64,000 bases of DNA from Cellvibrio sp. PSBB023 (GTDB lineage Bacteria; Pseudomonadota; Gammaproteobacteria; Pseudomonadales; Cellvibrionaceae). Position numbers and translations under genes: made by a program. The stretch is from NCBI RefSeq assembly GCF_002007605.1, contig NZ_CP019799.1:1612001-1676000 (forward strand). The letters run 5' to 3'. This document shows, in pieces, positions 20,310 through 29,949 of this stretch; the first letter of the stretch is position 1, and each line of letters opens with the position of its first letter. The notes under the pieces were generated by a model that was given only the letters and a program-made list of their open reading frames with translations, was not told the DNA's origin and searched no databases.

Positions 20310-21887
20310 TTATTCCCATTCGATAGTCGCAGGTGGTTTGCTTGACACGTCATAGCAAACACGCGATACGCCGGAGATTTCATTAATAATGCGGCCCGAC
20401 ACTTTTTCCAGAAGCTCGTACGGCAGGTGCGCCCAACGTGCGGTCATAAAATCCACTGTCTCTACTGCACGCAATGAAATAACCCACTCGTAGCGACGGC
20501 CATCACCCACAACCCCAACGGATTTCACCGGCAGGAAGACAGCAAAGGCTTGCGAGGTTTTGTGATACCAACCCGACGCGTGCAACTCTTCCAAAAAGAT
20601 GGCATCTGCTTCGCGCAGAATATCGGCATATTCTTTTTTCACTTCACCGAGAATACGCACACCCAAGCCTGGGCCGGGGAATGGATGACGGTAAACCATG
20701 TCATAGGGCAAGCCCAGCTCCAAACCAATTGCTCGCACTTCGTCTTTAAATAATTCACGCAGTGGCTCAACCAATTTAAAAGCCATATCCTCGGGTAAAC
20801 CGCCCACGTTGTGGTGGGATTTAATCACATGCGCCTTACCGGTTTTTGCAGCAGCAGACTCAATCACATCCGGGTAAATAGTGCCTTGTGCCAGCCATTT
20901 AACCTCTTTCAGTTTTGTCGCTTCCGCATCAAACACATCAATGAAAGTGCCGCCGATAATTTTGCGTTTTTTCTCAGGATCGTTTTCGCCTTTCAGATTA
21001 CTCAAGAACTGATCCTGCGCATCAGCGCGAATCACATGCACACCCATGTTTTTGGCGAACATGTCCATCACTTGGTCGCCTTCGTTTTTGCGCAACAACC
21101 CATTGTCAACAAACACACAAGTCAACTGCGAACCTATGGCTTTGTGCAACAGCGCCGCCACCACGGAGGAATCCACACCGCCAGACAGGCCGAGCAGTAC
21201 TTTGTCGGTTCCCACTTGTTCACGCACTTTTTTAATCGCATCTTCAACGATATTGGCGGGAGTCCATAGCGGCTCACAACCGCAGGTTTGCAACACAAAG
21301 TGTTCAAATATGCGCTTACCTTGCAGCGTGTGCGTCACTTCCGGATGGAACTGCACACCGTAGAATTTTTTCGCTTCGTTATACATACCCGCAATCGGGC
21401 AGGATGGCGTGGATGCCATCAAACTGAAGCCTTCCGGCATTTTGGTCACTTTATCGCCATGACTCATCCATACATCGAGCAGCGCGCTGCCATCGGTATC
21501 GACATGGTCTTTAATGCCATTTAACAGTGATGATTCACCATTCACGGTAATTTGGGCATAGCCAAATTCACGGATATTGGAACCTTCTACCAAGCCACCC
21601 ATTTGCATGGCCATGGTTTGCATGCCGTAGCAAATACCAAATACCGGCACCCCTAAATTGAATACAACTTCCGGGGCGCGCGGTGAACCTGCTTCCGTGG
21701 TGGATTCAGGACTACCGGCGAGAATAATGCCCTTGGGGTTGTAAGCGCGAATTTCTTCGTCGGTCATATCCCAGGCGCGAATTTCCGAGAAAACACCAAT
21801 TTCACGCACACGACGGGCGATCAACTGGGTGTACTGCGAACCAAAATCGAGGATAAGAATTCGCTGTGCGTGGATATCGTGAGACAT
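20310..21887 (-). CDS. guaA: GMP synthase (glutamine-hydrolysing)
   Basis: GuaA converts XMP to GMP with ATP and glutamine. The 525-residue protein has an N-terminal class I glutamine amidotransferase domain (nucleophile C86 in GICYGMQ; H181 and E183 in FHPEV), the PP-loop ATP pyrophosphatase domain with SGGVDS at 235-240, and the C-terminal dimerisation domain ending KPPATIEWE. It lies downstream of guaB with a strong terminator in the 106-base gap, so guaA transcription depends on read-through or on its own promoter in 21888-21942. Confidence 0.97.
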   Translation of the reverse strand: MSHDIHAQRILILDFGSQYTQLIARRVREIGVFSEIRAWDMTDEEIRAYNPKGIILAGSPESTTEAGSPRAPEVVFNLGVPVFGICYGMQTMAMQMGGLVEGSNIREFGYAQITVNGESSLLNGIKDHVDTDGSALLDVWMSHGDKVTKMPEGFSLMASTPSCPIAGMYNEAKKFYGVQFHPEVTHTLQGKRIFEHFVLQTCGCEPLWTPANIVEDAIKKVREQVGTDKVLLGLSGGVDSSVVAALLHKAIGSQLTCVFVDNGLLRKNEGDQVMDMFAKNMGVHVIRADAQDQFLSNLKGENDPEKKRKIIGGTFIDVFDAEATKLKEVKWLAQGTIYPDVIESAAAKTGKAHVIKSHHNVGGLPEDMAFKLVEPLRELFKDEVRAIGLELGLPYDMVYRHPFPGPGLGVRILGEVKKEYADILREADAIFLEELHASGWYHKTSQAFAVFLPVKSVGVVGDGRRYEWVISLRAVETVDFMTARWAHLPYELLEKVSGRIINEISGVSRVCYDVSSKPPATIEWE

Positions 21888-21942
21888 ATTGATTCCTGCT
21901 CAATAAGTAAAAAGAAAAACAAAAAAGAATTCGGCTTAAATG

Positions 21943-21969
21943 AAAAACTCGGGCAGAACCCGAGTTTTT
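21943..21969 (-). terminator. Intrinsic terminator between guaB and guaA
   Basis: Perfect 11-bp stem (21943-21953 with 21959-21969), loop CAGAA, flanked by A-run and T-run so it could work in both directions. It sits 25 bases after the guaB stop and about 55 bases before guaA, which would partly uncouple the two genes. Confidence 0.82.
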
Positions 21970-21993
21970 GCGACAACAATCATTGCGTTCGAA

Positions 21994-23553
<1,560 letters not shown>

Positions 23554-23628
23554 CTAGTGTTGGCTACAGGCGCCAATACGCCGATCAAGGCTACCCTCAA
23601 TCACAGGCATCACCTAGAATGGCGCCCT

Positions 23629-24984
23629 ATGACAACTACCTTACCCCCAAAAACAACTGACCGCGAGATATTCAGCGTCAGCCAGCTCAATCGTCAGGCG
23701 CGCCAGCTGCTCGAAACCCACCTGCCGCTGCTGTGGGTGGAAGGCGAACTTTCTAACGTTTCCACCCCCTCCTCCGGTCACTGGTATTTCACCCTGAAGG
23801 ACGATCAGGCACAGGTGCGCTGTTGCATGTTCCGCAATCGCAACATGTTGGTACGCTTTAAGCCGCAGCAGGGGCAGCATGTGCTGTTGCGCGCACGCGT
23901 CAGCCTTTATGAAGGCCGCGGCGACTACCAAATTATCGCCGAACACATGGAAGAAGCTGGTAGCGGCGCCTTGCAGCGCGCCTTTGATGAGCTCAAACAC
24001 AAGCTGGCACAAGAAGGACTGTTCAATGAAGCCCATAAAAAAGCCCTGCCACCGCTCCCCAAACACATAGGTGTTATCACCTCCCCCACCGGCGCGGCCA
24101 TTCGCGATGTACTGAGCGTACTGGAGCGCCGCTTCCCCAGCATTCCAGTGACCGTGATCCCGGTGGCAGTTCAGGGCAAAGAGTCAGCACCGCAAATTGT
24201 GAAGGCAATTGAACTGGCCAACCGCTGCGGTTTATTTGATGTGTTGCTGCTGACCCGTGGTGGTGGCTCCATGGAAGACTTGTGGTCGTTTAACGAGGAA
24301 ATCGTCGCACGCGCCATATTTAACAGTGCCTTGCCCATTGTGAGCGGCGTTGGCCATGAGGTGGATTTCACCATCGCCGACTTTGTTGCCGACCTGCGCG
24401 CACCCACACCATCGGCTGCCGCTGAACTGCTCGTACCCGATGGCGATGACTGGCTGGATAAATTTATCGGTTTTGAGGTGCTGCTTGAAGAAGCCATGTT
24501 GCGCCGTTTGCAGCAGTGGCAAAAGCATTTGCATAACCTGCGCCAGCGTTTGCGCCACCCGCGTGAACGATTGGAACAGCAGGCGCAGCGTCTGGATAAT
24601 CTCGAACTGCGCCTGAAAAATCATCTCAAGCACTTACTGGTGGATTACAAAAACCGCCTTCAACAGTTGCAGATCCGCCAACAGGCGCATCACCCACAAG
24701 TGCGCTTGCAACAACTGAATGAACGGATTTCCGCCTACGCCCAGCGCCTGCAAAAGGCGCAATACCGGATTATCGAGCGCAAGAAACAAGCCCATGGTGA
24801 GGCGGTGCGCTTGTTAAACACATTGAATCCGTTGAGCACACTGGAGCGCGGCTACGCATTGGTAACCGACCCCCAGACGCAAAAGGTGATCACCCACAGC
24901 AATCAGGTTATGCCTGGCACTACCCTCAATGCACGGGTAGCGCAGGGAGAATTTGTTTGCAGGGTGGAATCCATCAGTAAATAA
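23629..24984 (+). CDS. xseA: Exodeoxyribonuclease VII large subunit
   Basis: XseA is the catalytic subunit of exonuclease VII, which with XseB degrades single-stranded DNA from both ends to oligonucleotides. The 451-residue protein has an N-terminal OB fold (about 15-115, with LWVEGELSN and SGHWYFTLKD), the catalytic core (about 135-330, with GVITSPTGAAIRDVL, RGGGSMEDLW and GVGHEVDFTIADFVAD), and a long coiled-coil C-terminal region rich in Gln, Leu and Arg. The ATG at 23629 was chosen because upstream codons share no family similarity. The small subunit gene is not adjacent. Confidence 0.95.
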   Translation: MTTTLPPKTTDREIFSVSQLNRQARQLLETHLPLLWVEGELSNVSTPSSGHWYFTLKDDQAQVRCCMFRNRNMLVRFKPQQGQHVLLRARVSLYEGRGDYQIIAEHMEEAGSGALQRAFDELKHKLAQEGLFNEAHKKALPPLPKHIGVITSPTGAAIRDVLSVLERRFPSIPVTVIPVAVQGKESAPQIVKAIELANRCGLFDVLLLTRGGGSMEDLWSFNEEIVARAIFNSALPIVSGVGHEVDFTIADFVADLRAPTPSAAAELLVPDGDDWLDKFIGFEVLLEEAMLRRLQQWQKHLHNLRQRLRHPRERLEQQAQRLDNLELRLKNHLKHLLVDYKNRLQQLQIRQQAHHPQVRLQQLNERISAYAQRLQKAQYRIIERKKQAHGEAVRLLNTLNPLSTLERGYALVTDPQTQKVITHSNQVMPGTTLNARVAQGEFVCRVESISK

Positions 24985-24996
24985 ACCGCGTATAGA

Positions 24997-25025
24997 TTGC
25001 CAAGTAAAAGGGTGGCCAGTATATT
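24997..25025 (+). promoter_or_regulatory. Predicted promoter of the thiO-thiS-thiG operon, overlapping the xseA terminator
   Basis: TTGCCA (24997-25002), a spacer of exactly 17 bases and TATATT (25020-25025); each hexamer is one mismatch from consensus. The -10 element occupies the loop of the xseA terminator hairpin. The predicted start (about 25032) falls just before the riboswitch P1 stem at 25035. Confidence 0.65.
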
Positions 25026-25034
25026 GGCCACCTT
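25009..25034 (+). terminator. Terminator hairpin of xseA
   Basis: Perfect 8-bp stem (25011-25018 with 25025-25032) extended by a G-T and an A-T pair, with a 6-nt loop. It is followed by TTCTTGT, a modest T-rich tail. It lies 24 bases after the xseA stop and overlaps the promoter of the next operon. Confidence 0.65.
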
Positions 25035-25144
25035 CTTGTCGGAGCGCCTTGGTGCCTCACTGAACAGTGAGTCATACGGAGGCTGAGATGGGTTCGGCCC
25101 AATCCGTAGAACCTGAACAGGCTAATACCTGCGGAGGGAACAAG
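25035..25144 (+). promoter_or_regulatory. Thiamine pyrophosphate (TPP) riboswitch, THI element
   Basis: The conserved THI-box elements occur in order: P1 CTTGT (25035-25039) closing with ACAAG (25140-25144); the 5' P2 strand GCGCC; a P3 arm containing CTCACT/AGTGAG; GGCTGAGATGGG; AACCTGAACAGG; CTAATACCTGCGGAGGGA. The first downstream gene encodes ThiO, so it presumably represses the thiazole branch of thiamine synthesis when TPP is abundant. No terminator follows, which suggests control of translation initiation. Confidence 0.93.
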
Positions 25145-25175
25145 GTGCATCAGCCATGGCTATTGCCCACTCTCC

Positions 25176-25193
25176 GCCTCGACTCAGAGGCAC
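25176..25193 (+). promoter_or_regulatory. Hairpin holding the thiO ribosome binding site (candidate riboswitch expression platform)
   Basis: GCCTC (25176-25180) can pair with GAGGC (25187-25191), which includes the Shine-Dalgarno AGAGG just before the ATG at 25195. The extended segment GAGGCAC (25187-25193) is also exactly complementary to GTGCCTC (25052-25058) in the P3 arm of the aptamer, offering a mutually exclusive pairing. Confidence 0.45.
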
Positions 25194-25194
25194 T

Positions 25195-26319
25195 ATGAAA
25201 GACTCAACACATAACACATCCCTTCCCCACAAGATTGCTATCGCCGGTGCCGGTTTGCTTGGCCGATTGCTCGCATGGCAATTAAATAAAGCCGGGCTTG
25301 AGGTCAGTTTGTTTGAAGCGGGCAGTTTTACCCCCACCGAACCCCAAAGCAAACGCGCGGCGGCATTTACCGCAGCGGGCATGGTCGCTCCCCTGAGCGA
25401 AGCGGTGGTGTCCGATGAAGGGGTTTACCGCATGGGGCAATTTGCACTCGCACATTGGCCACACTGGGCGGCGCAACTCAATGCCGACAGTAATACCAGT
25501 GACCCACTGTTTTTTAGCAACGGCAGTTTGGTAGTGGCGCACCCGCAAGATGCGAGCGAACTGGAACAATTTGTACGCGAATTACATTTTGTGATTCCCG
25601 AATGCCGTCGTTATGAAGCAGTAAACCAATTGCAGATTCAAACCCTGGAGCCGGATTTAAGCCCGAACTTTCAGCAAGGTTTATTTTTGGAAGAAGAAGG
25701 CCATCTGCACAACCGCGAATTTTTACGCTTGCTTGGCGATGAGATTATCCAGAGCACCATTCACCTACGCGAACATACCGCCGTCGACGTAGCGGCGGGA
25801 AAAATTATCGCCAATGGCACCGCCGAAACGTTTGATTTGGTCATCGATTGCCGTGGGCTGGGCGCTAAAACCCCAGCGCGACAATTGCGCGGCGTGCGCG
25901 GTGAAACACTGCATGTAGAAACCAGTGAAATCCGTTTGCAGCGCCCGGTGCGGTTAATGCACCCGCGCTATCAACTTTATGTGGTGCCGAAACCGGGCAA
26001 TCGTTTTATTATCGGCGCCACGCAGATCGAGAGCGAGGATCGCTCGCCGGTTACACTGCAATCCAGCCTTGAATTAAGCAGCGCGCTTTACACCTTGTCG
26101 CCCGCCTTTGCCGAAGCGCGCATTATCGAAATGGATACCAATTTGCGTCCGGCATTTATGGATAACTTACCCAGGGTAGATGTTGAGGTCGGCCTGATTA
26201 GCGCTAACGGATTATTTCGCCACGGTTATTTGCTTGCACCAGCCGTGGTTGAAAATGTGCTTGCCCATGTATTTAACAAGCCAGAACCGATTTTTTCCGC
26301 ACTGTTAAATCGCCACTAG
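25195..26319 (+). CDS. thiO: Glycine oxidase ThiO (FAD-dependent)
   Basis: ThiO oxidises glycine to iminoacetate/dehydroglycine for thiazole ring formation by ThiG in aerobic thiamine synthesis. The 374-residue protein has an N-terminal FAD-binding Rossmann motif (IAGAGLLGRLLAWQLNKAGLEV), a DAO-type fold, and the C-terminal GLFRHGYLLAPAV segment typical of ThiO/DAO enzymes. I chose the ATG at 25195 with AGAGG five bases upstream. An in-frame ATG at 25156 would add 13 residues before the Rossmann fold. It is the first gene of the operon, below the TPP riboswitch, 12 bases before thiS. Confidence 0.9.
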   Translation: MKDSTHNTSLPHKIAIAGAGLLGRLLAWQLNKAGLEVSLFEAGSFTPTEPQSKRAAAFTAAGMVAPLSEAVVSDEGVYRMGQFALAHWPHWAAQLNADSNTSDPLFFSNGSLVVAHPQDASELEQFVRELHFVIPECRRYEAVNQLQIQTLEPDLSPNFQQGLFLEEEGHLHNREFLRLLGDEIIQSTIHLREHTAVDVAAGKIIANGTAETFDLVIDCRGLGAKTPARQLRGVRGETLHVETSEIRLQRPVRLMHPRYQLYVVPKPGNRFIIGATQIESEDRSPVTLQSSLELSSALYTLSPAFAEARIIEMDTNLRPAFMDNLPRVDVEVGLISANGLFRHGYLLAPAVVENVLAHVFNKPEPIFSALLNRH

Positions 26320-26331
26320 AAAACACAGCTT

Positions 26332-26538
26332 ATGACAATTGAACTGAGTGTAAACAACGAAACGCAAACGCTTGCGGCAAAGACGCTGCTCGGCGATGCC
26401 TTACAACAATGGGGCTATGGCGACAGTAAAATCGCCGTGGCCATAAACGGCGAATTTGTGCCTCGCTCGACCTATTCCGAGCGCGAATTATTGGATGGCG
26501 ATCAAGTCGATATCGTCAAACCGGTTGGTGGAGGTTGA
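26332..26538 (+). CDS. thiS: Sulfur carrier protein ThiS
   Basis: ThiS is a 68-residue ubiquitin-fold protein whose C-terminal Gly-Gly is adenylated and thiocarboxylated to carry sulfur for the thiazole ring. The C-terminus [10 protein letters not shown] carries the required GG, here with one further Gly in front. The body shows the family's [13 protein letters not shown] and [10 protein letters not shown] segments. It sits 12 bases after thiO, and its stop is one base before the thiG ATG, so the two are almost certainly translationally coupled. No thiF is in the window. Confidence 0.95.
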   Translation: MTIELSVNNETQTLAAKTLLGDALQQWGYGDSKIAVAINGEFVPRSTYSERELLDGDQVDIVKPVGGG

Positions 26539-26539
26539 T

Positions 26540-27343
26540 ATGAGTTACAACAAACCTGAAAAAGATTTCACCCTCTACGGCGAAACATTTTCCAGCCGCT
26601 TTTTATTGGGCACAGCACTTTACGCATCGCCGCAGTTAATGCGCGATTCTATCATTCAATCGCGCAGTGACATTGTTACCCTCGGTTTGCGCCGCCAAAA
26701 TCCAGCCAATCGCGATGGCGATGCTATTTGGCAATATATTCAGGAGAGCGGCTGTCGCCTGCTGCCCAATACGGCGGGTTGCAAATCGGTTAAGGAAGCA
26801 GTGACGCTCGCGGAAATGTCGCGCGAAATTTTTAATACCGACTGGATCAAACTGGAAGTGGTGGGCGACGATTACAATCTGCAACCCGACCCTTTTGGCC
26901 TGCTGGAAGCAGCAGACATTCTGATTAAAAAAGGTTTTAAAGTGCTGCCCTACTGCACCGATGATTTGATTTTGTGCAAACGCTTATTGGATGTGGGCTG
27001 CGAAGTATTAATGCCTTGGGGTTCGCCCATCGGTACCGGCCAGGGCTTATTGAACCGCTACAATTTGCGCACCCTGCGCGAGCGCATTAAAGATGTACCC
27101 ATGATTATCGATGCAGGCCTGGGTGCACCCTCGCAAGCAGCGGAAGCGATGGAAATGGGCTTTGATGGCATCTTGCTGAATACTGCCGTCGCCAAAGCGC
27201 ACAACCCGCCGCTCATGGCTGAAGCATTTGCCGATGCGATTGATGCAGGCCGCAAAGCCTATAAGGCGGGTCTGATGCAAAAACGCCAAACGGCCAGTCC
27301 AAGCACCCCCACCATTGGCCAACCCTTTTGGCACCAGCAGTAA
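26540..27343 (+). CDS. thiG: Thiazole synthase ThiG
   Basis: ThiG combines DXP, dehydroglycine and ThiS thiocarboxylate into the thiazole phosphate moiety of thiamine. The 267-residue TIM barrel shows [21 protein letters not shown] (thiazole synthase signature), IKLEVVGDD with the Schiff-base Lys, [15 protein letters not shown] and VDAG-like [10 protein letters not shown]. The final 20 residues, rich in Thr/Pro/Gln, extend past the barrel. The start one base after thiS is preceded by the GGTGGAGG of the thiS end. It is the last gene of the operon, ending 12 bases from the convergent HD-GYP gene. Confidence 0.95.
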   Translation: MSYNKPEKDFTLYGETFSSRFLLGTALYASPQLMRDSIIQSRSDIVTLGLRRQNPANRDGDAIWQYIQESGCRLLPNTAGCKSVKEAVTLAEMSREIFNTDWIKLEVVGDDYNLQPDPFGLLEAADILIKKGFKVLPYCTDDLILCKRLLDVGCEVLMPWGSPIGTGQGLLNRYNLRTLRERIKDVPMIIDAGLGAPSQAAEAMEMGFDGILLNTAVAKAHNPPLMAEAFADAIDAGRKAYKAGLMQKRQTASPSTPTIGQPFWHQQ

Positions 27344-27355
27344 AACCCACTGCAC

Positions 27356-28741
27356 TCAAGAGTCAGGCGGCGTATTGCGCTGTGCAATATAGCCGCCGAT
27401 AGCAGTAAAACCTTCTTGCAGCCGCGCGAGAATTTTAGGATCTTTTGCGTCATTACTTGAAATATACATTTGCAACATGCGACTCAAACGCTGCAAATGA
27501 AATGTCATTTCCTGCTGTGCCAATGAGGCATCGGCAACCACTTTGCTGATGCTATTTCCCTCTTGCCCCGCCATGGACTCCAGCGATTCACGCAAATCTT
27601 CTTTAAAAAGCATGCTGCCTTTAAAAGTAGTCGCAACATGGAAAATAACGTTTTGCAGCGCATGTAATTTACGGTCGCCATGGGTATAACCCACAGCCGT
27701 TAAGCAATCGCGCAGCTGCGTAAACCAGCGTTGCAATTGCAAATTTTGTTGCAGCATGCGCTCGGCGAATTCAGGCACACCACTGCCACTGACTACATCC
27801 GGCAGCGGCAACTCACTGCGCAAAATCATGGTAGTGACAATGTCGCAACTGCGATACAAATAAGCCGCGCGGTTCATCTCCAATACCGGAATAACCTCTC
27901 GCCACCGGCGCCCTTGCGCTTTAAAGCGATTAAAGTAAATACCAACAATTGAATCTGCCACCGCGAGAATTTGCCCAAAAAGCGACAACTCGCTCTCCAC
28001 CTTCGCCTGTGGATACCCTGTACCATCACAGCGCTCGTGGTGCTCACTGACAGCCGTCACAAGGGGTTCGGATATGCCCGGTATATCCATCAAAATACGG
28101 CGCGATATTTCCACATGGCGCTGCACCTGCCGCCAATCCGCCGCCGTTAATCCCTCGGTTTTGTTAAGCACCTGCGGATCGATGAACAACATGCCAATAT
28201 CGTGGGTGATTGCTGCCCAGAAAACCTCACCCGAATCCTGCGCAGGCAAACGCATTTCCTGCGCGATGTACAACGCCCAGAGACTGACGCACAGCGTGCG
28301 CTCGTATAAATCACTCATCTGCGCCGCCATAACCGTTAAAAATTGCTGCACTAACGGCAGGCTGGACAACTTGGCACAAGCTGGCTCCAGAGAGCTGATT
28401 GGATGTTTACGCTCAGCCAATGACTGGAAATATTCTGTGGAGCGAATGGTATCGAGCAGATGCTGCAACAAATCATCGGTGGAGATGGATTTGCTTAGCT
28501 GAATGGAATTGGCGAGAGGACGAGCAAGCGTTTTGTGTTTCCAGCGAGCGATAGCGGCCTGGTCAAGCACTGTGGCGCGCGGCAGCAATAGCTGTCCATC
28601 AGCCGCCATAATATCGTCAGTAACAATCACCGGGTTTGTTGCGGACAAGCGCGCAAGGTAATCCGCATAAACGCCGAGCTGTAAAGGTTCCCATAACGTC
28701 GAACCGTCATCCGTCACGAATGACTGTTGATCATGCGACAT
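27356..28741 (-). CDS. HD-GYP domain protein, probable c-di-GMP phosphodiesterase or derivative
   Basis: This 461-residue cytoplasmic protein lacks a recognisable input domain in its first 110 residues. It carries an HD-GYP core with the HD pair H180-D181 (ITHDIGML) and a full GYP motif HHERCDGTGYP (234-244). The His that normally opens the domain (in an HSxRV context) seems replaced: the equivalent segment reads ERTLCV. That may weaken one metal site. After the core comes a helical region (about 320-455) of unknown role. Canonical members hydrolyse cyclic di-GMP. I chose the ATG at 28741; an upstream ATG would add four residues. It shares the c-di-GMP theme with the PilZ protein at 599 but is not linked to it. 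Confidence 0.8.
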   Translation of the reverse strand: MSHDQQSFVTDDGSTLWEPLQLGVYADYLARLSATNPVIVTDDIMAADGQLLLPRATVLDQAAIARWKHKTLARPLANSIQLSKSISTDDLLQHLLDTIRSTEYFQSLAERKHPISSLEPACAKLSSLPLVQQFLTVMAAQMSDLYERTLCVSLWALYIAQEMRLPAQDSGEVFWAAITHDIGMLFIDPQVLNKTEGLTAADWRQVQRHVEISRRILMDIPGISEPLVTAVSEHHERCDGTGYPQAKVESELSLFGQILAVADSIVGIYFNRFKAQGRRWREVIPVLEMNRAAYLYRSCDIVTTMILRSELPLPDVVSGSGVPEFAERMLQQNLQLQRWFTQLRDCLTAVGYTHGDRKLHALQNVIFHVATTFKGSMLFKEDLRESLESMAGQEGNSISKVVADASLAQQEMTFHLQRLSRMLQMYISSNDAKDPKILARLQEGFTAIGGYIAQRNTPPDS

Positions 28742-28789
28742 ACATAAAACCATCCGTGCAAAAATTTACCGAAGAATTTTTATCCGTTA

Positions 28790-29686
28790 TTAGATTAACA
28801 AGCGCCACACCCACACACTGAATAAGCCCAACAACAAGCTATAGCCCACCATGGAGGCCGCCAAACGCGGCGCCAGGTTATGTGTAGTCGCCAGTACACC
28901 GGCAGAAATCATGGCAGGCATTGCCGCTTCCAATAAAATAACCCGCGCCGCCAAGCCATCGATATCGAACAGCCACAGCCCAAACCAGGCAAACGCCGGG
29001 GTGACCACCAGCATATAAAACAGCCCCAGCAAGAGCGGCGAAAAATACTCACGCTTCAATGACAAGCGCCACTGCAAGCCAACAGCAACCATGACCACTG
29101 GAACCAGTGTAGATGAGATTCGCCCGAGTGCGGCGGCTAACCACTCCGGATACACCCACAATGCCCCCACTGCAAACGCCAGCATCAAGGCGATAAATGG
29201 CGGAAAAACCAGAATATTGCGCGCAATGCCTGCGACCGAACTCTGGCTGGACGAGTAGTAACACGCCAACCCGATACCCAGGGTATTCAGCCCGATAAAG
29301 GTGCCCAACTGGTCATACAGAATGGCATAGGGCAAGGCCTCCCTCCCCAAATGCGCCTCAATCAAGGGAATACCCACAAAACCGGTATTGCCCAGTGTAA
29401 CCAATAACAATATCGCCCCCGTCACCTCGCGCGACCAGGACAAGGCCCGCGCCGTTACCCAAGTAATCACCGCCGCAAAAAGCATAATCACCCAGGCAGC
29501 GATAACCGTAATTACCGCCTCATGGTTAAAGGTGAGCTTGGGAATCTCAACCAGAACCAGTGCCGGTAAGGCGACGTAAATGACATACAAATTAAGGGAT
29601 GTCGCACAATTTTCCGGAATACGTTTAACGCGCTGCAATGACAGACCAATCAGCAACGCAATCACCACAACTACAATATTTTCCAT
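28790..29686 (-). CDS. AEC (auxin efflux carrier) family transporter
   Basis: This 298-residue integral inner-membrane protein has about ten hydrophobic helices in the two-fold 5+5 arrangement of the AEC family. Visible features are LNLYVIYVALPALVLVEIP near the N-terminus, the central GNTGFVGIPLIEA, and EAAMPAMISAGVLATTHN near the C-terminus. Bacterial members move dicarboxylates such as malate or malonate, but the substrate is not predictable here. The ATG at 29686 (MENIVVVV) is preferred over the 18-codon upstream extension. It lies upstream of the HD-GYP gene on the same strand, 48 bases away. Confidence 0.85.
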   Translation of the reverse strand: MENIVVVVIALLIGLSLQRVKRIPENCATSLNLYVIYVALPALVLVEIPKLTFNHEAVITVIAAWVIMLFAAVITWVTARALSWSREVTGAILLLVTLGNTGFVGIPLIEAHLGREALPYAILYDQLGTFIGLNTLGIGLACYYSSSQSSVAGIARNILVFPPFIALMLAFAVGALWVYPEWLAAALGRISSTLVPVVMVAVGLQWRLSLKREYFSPLLLGLFYMLVVTPAFAWFGLWLFDIDGLAARVILLEAAMPAMISAGVLATTHNLAPRLAASMVGYSLLLGLFSVWVWRLLI

Positions 29687-29949
29687 GAAACATTTACCGC
29701 AAAACGCTGCCCATTGCGCAGCAATCAAAAATAACCCCAAAAACCATGGCGGTATTTTGGCAGTTTAGGCGACTTACGGGGAATATCTATGTCGCCAGAT
29801 TCAAATTCCCTACCCCCCTCATCCGCACGAGGATCGACGCGCCAAACCAAGGACAAAAAATTATATCAAACGCCAATAATTATCATTTACGCGCCATAAT
29901 TTTGTGGATATAGTGCGCCGCCTTACCAAAACCACTACTTGGGGAACCT
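29687..29949. other. Divergent intergenic region AEC carrier / first iron receptor
   Basis: The 263 bases contain a Fur-box-like element at 29875-29890 on the receptor side. Apart from that I see no RNA gene or repeat. Confidence 0.4.
29875..29890 (+). promoter_or_regulatory. Fur-box-like element upstream of receptor gene 29950
   Basis: AATAATTATCATTTAC resembles the Fur consensus (tandem NATWAT units). It is identical over all 16 bases to 37700-37715, upstream of another receptor gene in this island. It lies 60-75 bases before the ATG. Confidence 0.65.
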
